Shown here piece by piece: positions 52,359 to 56,337 of a stretch of 56,337 nucleotides of DNA; the stretch's first letter is position 1; each line of letters begins with the position of its first letter. The position numbers and the translations under genes are program-made. This DNA comes from an uncultured Pseudomonadota bacterium. GTDB taxonomy: Bacteria; Pseudomonadota; Alphaproteobacteria; RF32; CAG-239. The DNA is taken from positions 1 to 56,337 of the forward strand of contig CASFNB010000008.1 in assembly GCA_949295915.1 (NCBI GenBank), in the 5' to 3' direction. The notes beneath the pieces are model-generated. The model was given only the letters and a program-made list of their open reading frames with translations, was not told the DNA's origin and searched no databases.

Positions 52359-53453
52359 ATGAAAGTGGATATTTTTGATTTTGAGCTTGATAAAAGCCTG
52401 ATTGCAAACCAACCGGCAGAACCGAGGGACAGTTGCCGCCTGCTCGATTTATCGGAAGAAGGCAAAATTACCGACCGCATTTTTACCGAATTACCGGACT
52501 TGCTCAACGAAGGCGATTGCTTGGTTTTTAACGACACCAAAGTTATTCCGGCAAAACTATACGGCAAACATGGTTTAGCCGAAGTTCAGGTAACTTTGTA
52601 TCGTCCGGTTGATGGCATCAACTGGTGGGCTTTTATCAAAAATGCCAAAAGATTAAAAGAAAATGACGTTATCACTTTCTACACCGCCGGCATTGCCCCC
52701 GAAAAATCAGACTTTACCGCCATTGTTGTTGAAAAAAACGGTGAAGAAGGCGTCTTGTTACAGTTTACCTGTGATCCGTCTCAACTCGGACATTTGCTGG
52801 AAAAATATGGTTCTATGCCCTTACCGCCTTACATAAAAAGAGAAAAACCCGTCATTGGTGGAGAAGATGGTATTTGGGATAAATATAACGATAAAGAAAA
52901 CTACCAAACCATATATGCCAAACACGAAGGTGCCGTTGCCGCTCCGACAGCAGGTTTGCACTTTACCGACCGTGTATTTGAAGCTTTAGATAAAAAAGGC
53001 GTAAAACGCGTCTTTTTAACCTTGCATGTCGGCGCCGGAACATTTCTTCCGGTAAAAGTAGAAGATACCAAAGACCACAAAATGCACTCTGAATACGGTA
53101 TTATCACCCAAGATGTTTGTGATATTATTAACGAAACCAAAAAACAAGGCAAACGCGTCATTGCCGTTGGAACAACATCGCTTCGTTTGCTTGAAAGTGC
53201 TACCGACAATCAAGGTATTATTCATCCTTTTGCCGATGACACCAGCATTTTCATCACCCCCGGCTATAAATTTAAGATTTTGGATATGCTGATAACCAAC
53301 TTTCATCTTCCGAAATCAACCCTGTTTATGCTCGTCTGCGCCATAGCCGGAACCGAGCGTATGAAAGCAGCTTATCAACATGCCATGAATGAAAAATATC
53401 ATTTCTACTCATACGGAGACAGTTCCATAATCAAATGTGTAAATAAAATTTAA
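52359..53453 (+). CDS. queA: S-adenosylmethionine:tRNA ribosyltransferase-isomerase
   Basis: A 364-residue enzyme that transfers the ribosyl part of SAM to preQ1 in tRNA, making epoxyqueuosine. Family segments: DFELDKSLIANQPAEPRDSC, VFNDTKVIPAKLYG, AAPTAGLHFT, HVGAGTFLPVK and VGTTSLRLLESA. Length is typical. AAGGAC lies about 9 bases before the ATG; a TATAAT at 52322-52327 marks the probable promoter. Usually followed by tgt; here the next gene is a GGDEF-like protein. Confidence 0.97.
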   Translation: MKVDIFDFELDKSLIANQPAEPRDSCRLLDLSEEGKITDRIFTELPDLLNEGDCLVFNDTKVIPAKLYGKHGLAEVQVTLYRPVDGINWWAFIKNAKRLKENDVITFYTAGIAPEKSDFTAIVVEKNGEEGVLLQFTCDPSQLGHLLEKYGSMPLPPYIKREKPVIGGEDGIWDKYNDKENYQTIYAKHEGAVAAPTAGLHFTDRVFEALDKKGVKRVFLTLHVGAGTFLPVKVEDTKDHKMHSEYGIITQDVCDIINETKKQGKRVIAVGTTSLRLLESATDNQGIIHPFADDTSIFITPGYKFKILDMLITNFHLPKSTLFMLVCAIAGTERMKAAYQHAMNEKYHFYSYGDSSIIKCVNKI

Positions 53454-53504
53454 ACGCATTGAGGCTAAAATAGAAGCATTCTCAAAATAACAAAGGAGAG
53501 AGTC

Positions 53505-54680
53505 GTGAACAAAATCAACGCCTATATTGAACAATTTTTTCCGCTTCTTAAAAATTCATTCATGCCGGCACTTTTGTTTGCCCTCTCCTTAATTTCTTTT
53601 TATGCTTTGCATGAAATATCCATATCTTCTTTAACCACCCTTCACTGCGCATTTTACATCATCAGTTTTATCAGTTTTATGATATTGCTCTACTTCAATC
53701 AGCGCAAACCGGTTTTTTATATTTTGATGATGACCTTGAGCTATGTCTTAATCAACATTCTCAAAAACAAATATAATCAAGATTATGCCACCACCTCTTA
53801 CTACATTAGTTTATGTTTTTTCTTACCATTAAATTTATTTGGCTTTTATTTCATTCCGGACAATCGTTTGCTGAGCCGTACCAATGTTTATTTATTGCTG
53901 GCTATATTTTTACAATTTTCCATCGGTGAAATGTTAGGAAGTTATGATTTTCGCCTCAATCTGACGCTGTTTGACGGGCATCTGGGCAATTTAAGCATCT
54001 TAGGCTTAATCGTATTTCTTGTCACGTTAACCACCTTTTTTATCAAAGCCTCCAAAGACGGCTTTATTATGCACTATGCTTTATTTTTTTGCAGTTTGAA
54101 TCTCATGTTTGGTTTTATCTATTCAGATAATCCGACGGCATTAACCATTTTCTTTTGCTCTGCAGCTTTAACCTTGATGCTCGCCATTATTCATAGCATT
54201 TATTATAATACCTATAAAGATGCACTCACCGGCCTGCCAAGCCGCAAATCATATATGATACAATCCGACACATTTCCGCTCAAATATAGTATCGGCGTTG
54301 TCAGTATTGATAATTATGATGAAATGAAAAACATGTTCGGCAAAAAAGATCGAGACATTTTAGTCCGTATGATTGCCGGAAAAATTATAGAAGAATTTGG
54401 TGAAGAACATCTATATCGCTATAGTGCCGATGAATTTATCCTCATTTTCAAAAACGAAAACAAAAATGAAAGCAGTGAACACATAGAGCAAATTCGTCGC
54501 GCCATAGCTTCAGCAGAATTTATTTTAAGCAATCGCAAAAAAAGCATCAAATTAACCGTATCAACTTGTGTTTCGGAAAAGAAACGTAGTGATGCCAATT
54601 CAATTGAAGTTTTATACCGCATCCGCAAGACACTGCAAAAAGCCAATGAGTTTAGCCATAATGTATCGACCAAAGCTTAA
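53505..54680 (+). CDS. Membrane GGDEF-like protein with degenerate active site
   Basis: A 391-residue protein with about seven N-terminal membrane helices (about 15-235) and a C-terminal GGDEF-type domain beginning YKDALTGLPSRKSYM. The active-site loop reads YSADEF instead of GGDEF/GGEEF, lacking both glycines, so synthesis of cyclic di-GMP is doubtful; it may be a regulatory or nucleotide-binding relic. No RxxD inhibitory site is seen in the expected place. Starts with GTG, supported by AAGGAGAG. Its last 4 bp overlap the convergent lgt gene. Confidence 0.85.
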   Translation: MNKINAYIEQFFPLLKNSFMPALLFALSLISFYALHEISISSLTTLHCAFYIISFISFMILLYFNQRKPVFYILMMTLSYVLINILKNKYNQDYATTSYYISLCFFLPLNLFGFYFIPDNRLLSRTNVYLLLAIFLQFSIGEMLGSYDFRLNLTLFDGHLGNLSILGLIVFLVTLTTFFIKASKDGFIMHYALFFCSLNLMFGFIYSDNPTALTIFFCSAALTLMLAIIHSIYYNTYKDALTGLPSRKSYMIQSDTFPLKYSIGVVSIDNYDEMKNMFGKKDRDILVRMIAGKIIEEFGEEHLYRYSADEFILIFKNENKNESSEHIEQIRRAIASAEFILSNRKKSIKLTVSTCVSEKKRSDANSIEVLYRIRKTLQKANEFSHNVSTKA

Positions 54681-55477
54681 ATTGTGACTTTTTTGCGGCT
54701 GACAAAAAACAAAACAACAACACCGAGCACAATCAGCGGCAAGGAAAGAATTTGTCCCATGGTAAAATAGGTAAAGAAATAGCCCATTTGGATATCCGGC
54801 TCTCTGAACTGTTCCATGGAAATACGGAAAATACCATACAAAATCACAAACAAAGAAGAAACCACACCTTGATGAGCTCTAACCCAAGCCGAACGCCACA
54901 AAGAATTGAGCACAACGAACATGACAATTCCTTCAAAAAAGGCCTCATAAAGCTGCGACGGATGGCGCGGCAAGTATCCGCCGTGAGGAAATTTAATTGC
55001 CCAAGGCACATCTGTAACTCTGCCCCATAATTCATCATTAATAAAATTAGCCAAACGACCGAAAAATATTCCTATAGGAGCGTAAAGAACCACCAAATCG
55101 GTCAGAGCCAAAAATTTATAATTAATTTTACGTGCAAAGAGATAAGTTGCCGCAATCACGCCTAATGCACCGCCGTGAAAAGACATTCCGCCTTTCCAAA
55201 CTTCAAAAACTTGTAACGGGTTCATCCAAAAAGCTGTTCCGCCATAAAAAAGGACATATCCCAAACGTCCGCCGACAACAATACCCAAGGTCAGATAGAA
55301 AACAAAATCCTCAATATTTTCTTTTGTCAGTTTGAGATTATATTTTTTAACATTACGATTAATCAGCCACCATCCAAGAATAATCCCGATAAGATATGCC
55401 ATAGAGTACCAACGAATATCTAAAGAACCGATAGAAAACATAATCGGCGAAATCTGAGGAAAATCAAGTCCATTCAT
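54677..55477 (-). CDS. lgt: Prolipoprotein diacylglyceryl transferase
   Basis: A 266-residue inner-membrane enzyme with seven helices that adds diacylglycerol to the lipobox Cys of prolipoproteins, using phosphatidylglycerol. Family motifs: SMAYLIGIILGWWL, MSFHGGALG with the essential His, and GRLANFINDELWGR (signature with the conserved Arg/Asn). It would mature every lipoprotein predicted in this window, including the two giant island proteins. Length is typical. Confidence 0.97.
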   Translation of the reverse strand: MNGLDFPQISPIMFSIGSLDIRWYSMAYLIGIILGWWLINRNVKKYNLKLTKENIEDFVFYLTLGIVVGGRLGYVLFYGGTAFWMNPLQVFEVWKGGMSFHGGALGVIAATYLFARKINYKFLALTDLVVLYAPIGIFFGRLANFINDELWGRVTDVPWAIKFPHGGYLPRHPSQLYEAFFEGIVMFVVLNSLWRSAWVRAHQGVVSSLFVILYGIFRISMEQFREPDIQMGYFFTYFTMGQILSLPLIVLGVVVLFFVSRKKVTI

Positions 55478-55734
55478 TTTTAAACCCTTTTCTGATTTTC
55501 AAAATTGCTAAGATTATATTAACAAAAAAAAATATATCCACATGAAAAAAATTTTATCATCTGCAATAGTGACATAATCAATTGATTTAAAAGAAAAATA
55601 TTTTTTATATTTTATACAAAAAACAATTTAAGTGGAAAACTGCGACTCGGGACTTGTATTTCGCGACTCGGCAATGCAATCTGTATCCATATATAAAAAC
55701 AACGTCGTAGTCAAAATTTTTAACGGAGAAGAAC
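55478..55734. other. Intergenic region with 21-bp-spaced direct repeats
   Basis: No gene. GCGACTCGG occurs at 55642-55650 and 55663-55671, exactly 21 bp apart (two helical turns), 65-90 bp before the YbjN-like start. It may be an operator. Confidence 0.6.
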
Positions 55735-56235
55735 ATGCTTCTGGCACAGAAAATTGCCTTTGAATATAACCCCATAGATTTGGTCGAAAATATCTTTTCC
55801 TCAAAATCATTTGAATTTGAGCGCCGCGCCAACAACGAGGTTGTGGTTGAGGTTCAGGGGAAATGGAACAACATGCTGCTGTTTTTCTCTTGGGAAGAAA
55901 ACATGCGTTGTTTGCACCTATCATGCTTAATGGATATCAAAAGCACGATAGAAGACCGAAGCAAAATTTTTGAGCTTTTGGCACTGGTCAATGAAGATTT
56001 ATGGTTAGGACATTTCTCTTATTGGACCGAACAAAATATGCCGATTTTTAAACATTCTATTTTACTCAATGACGAAGATGAAACTGTCTTAAATGGTAAG
56101 ATATCGCAAGTAATTGATATTGCCGTCAAAGAATGTGAACGCATGTACCCTATCTTCAAAGTGGTTTTAACCAAAGGCATGGATCCTAAACAAGCTCTAT
56201 ATCCGATGTTAATGGAAACAATGGGACAAGCTTAA
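55735..56235 (+). CDS. YbjN-family (sensory transduction regulator-like) protein
   Basis: A 166-residue cytoplasmic protein of the YbjN/T3SC-like fold: FEFERRANNEVVVEVQGKWN, FFSWEENMRCLHLSCLMDIK and LLALVNEDLWLGHFSYWTEQ are family segments. In Alphaproteobacteria these proteins are widespread and conserved; a role in stress or motility regulation has been proposed for E. coli YbjN, but mechanism is unclear. GGAG lies 6 bases before the ATG. Single gene ending at a shared terminator. Confidence 0.85.
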   Translation: MLLAQKIAFEYNPIDLVENIFSSKSFEFERRANNEVVVEVQGKWNNMLLFFSWEENMRCLHLSCLMDIKSTIEDRSKIFELLALVNEDLWLGHFSYWTEQNMPIFKHSILLNDEDETVLNGKISQVIDIAVKECERMYPIFKVVLTKGMDPKQALYPMLMETMGQA

Positions 56236-56246
56236 AAAATGAAACT

Positions 56247-56266
56247 CCACCGGCTAATGCCGGTGG
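56247..56266. terminator. Bidirectional terminator
   Basis: Perfect 8-bp stem CCACCGGC/GCCGGTGG with a TAAT loop, between two convergent genes; the better T-run is on the minus strand. Confidence 0.88.
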
Positions 56267-56268
56267 TA

Positions 56269-56337
56269 TCATTTTAGTTCAAGCCAAGCTTGCCCCATAT
56301 CTTCGCGCCCTTGGTGTTCAATGTAGCGTTGTATCAC
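56269..56337 (-). CDS. 3' end of an unidentified gene (window edge)
   Basis: The last 22 codons of a minus-strand frame are present, reading VIQRYIEHQGREDMG then QAWLELK and TGA at 56271-56269, directly followed by a terminator. The YIEHQ-type ending is reminiscent of IS200/IS605-like TnpA or RAYT transposases, but 22 residues are too few to decide. Confidence 0.45.
   Translation of the reverse strand: MIQRYIEHQGREDMGQAWLELK

Overview
The window looks like chromosome from an AT-rich, flagellated, fermentative alphaproteobacterium, probably an uncultured animal-gut lineage. Signs of Alphaproteobacteria: FliX, a DksA with the Cys-Thr-Ser-Ala version of the zinc site, an F0 operon with separate b' and b subunits and no F1 genes attached, and DciA (DUF721) next to a DsbA-like protein. 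AdhE and pyruvate phosphate dikinase point to mixed-acid or ethanol fermentation at low oxygen. The species assignment is inference.

Layout. 1-100: strong leftward promoter with phased A-tracts. 0.2-3.8 kb (minus): porin, GlmS and a hexapeptide acyltransferase. 3.8-7.5 kb (plus): a BOF-family periplasmic protein with a QseB/QseC-like two-component system behind a PmrA/QseB-type box, then a membrane protein with a Lys-rich tail. 7.5-8.6 kb: XRE regulator, an independent small RNA gene (possibly 6S RNA), and a cluster of palindromic repeats and a 73-bp duplication. 8.6-11.8 kb (minus): Mla-type lipid transport operon. 12-26 kb: MATE pump, SlyX, AdhE, MutT, opgG-X-opgH for periplasmic glucans, an MFS transporter, a membrane-anchored GH24 lysozyme-like protein and an unknown gene. 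26.4-29.1 kb: PpdK.

29.4-37.57 kb is the odd region: two very large paralogous lipoproteins flanking a beta-barrel protein. All three genes lack Shine-Dalgarno sites and have A-rich start contexts. Both lipoproteins carry an acidic pair just after the lipobox cysteine, and a TAnnTTTG element lies upstream of each. These are Bacteroidota habits and contrast with the AGGAG-type sites of most neighbours. The region is best read as a surface-protein island acquired from Bacteroidota, although a chimeric assembly must be excluded.

37.7-45.3 kb: outer-membrane proteins, YacG, RNase E/G, Maf, DksA, FliX, a prepilin-like protein, a HAD phosphatase and secreted proteins. 45.3-49.1 kb (minus): DciA, DsbA-like and F0 (AtpI, a, c, b', b). 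49.2-50.3 kb (plus): FliO and FliP behind a promoter overlapped by a 12-bp inverted repeat. 50.6-56.3 kb: prephenate dehydratase, KdsB, QueA, a membrane GGDEF-like protein, Lgt, a YbjN-like protein and the 3' end of an unidentified minus-strand gene.

Most of the window is housekeeping and envelope biology: lipid transport, LPS sugar supply (GlmS, KdsB), glucans, lipoprotein maturation and porins. The least explained parts are the lipoprotein island, the small-RNA/repeat region at 7.8-8.6 kb, the lysozyme-like gene pair and the divergent c subunit of the ATP synthase.
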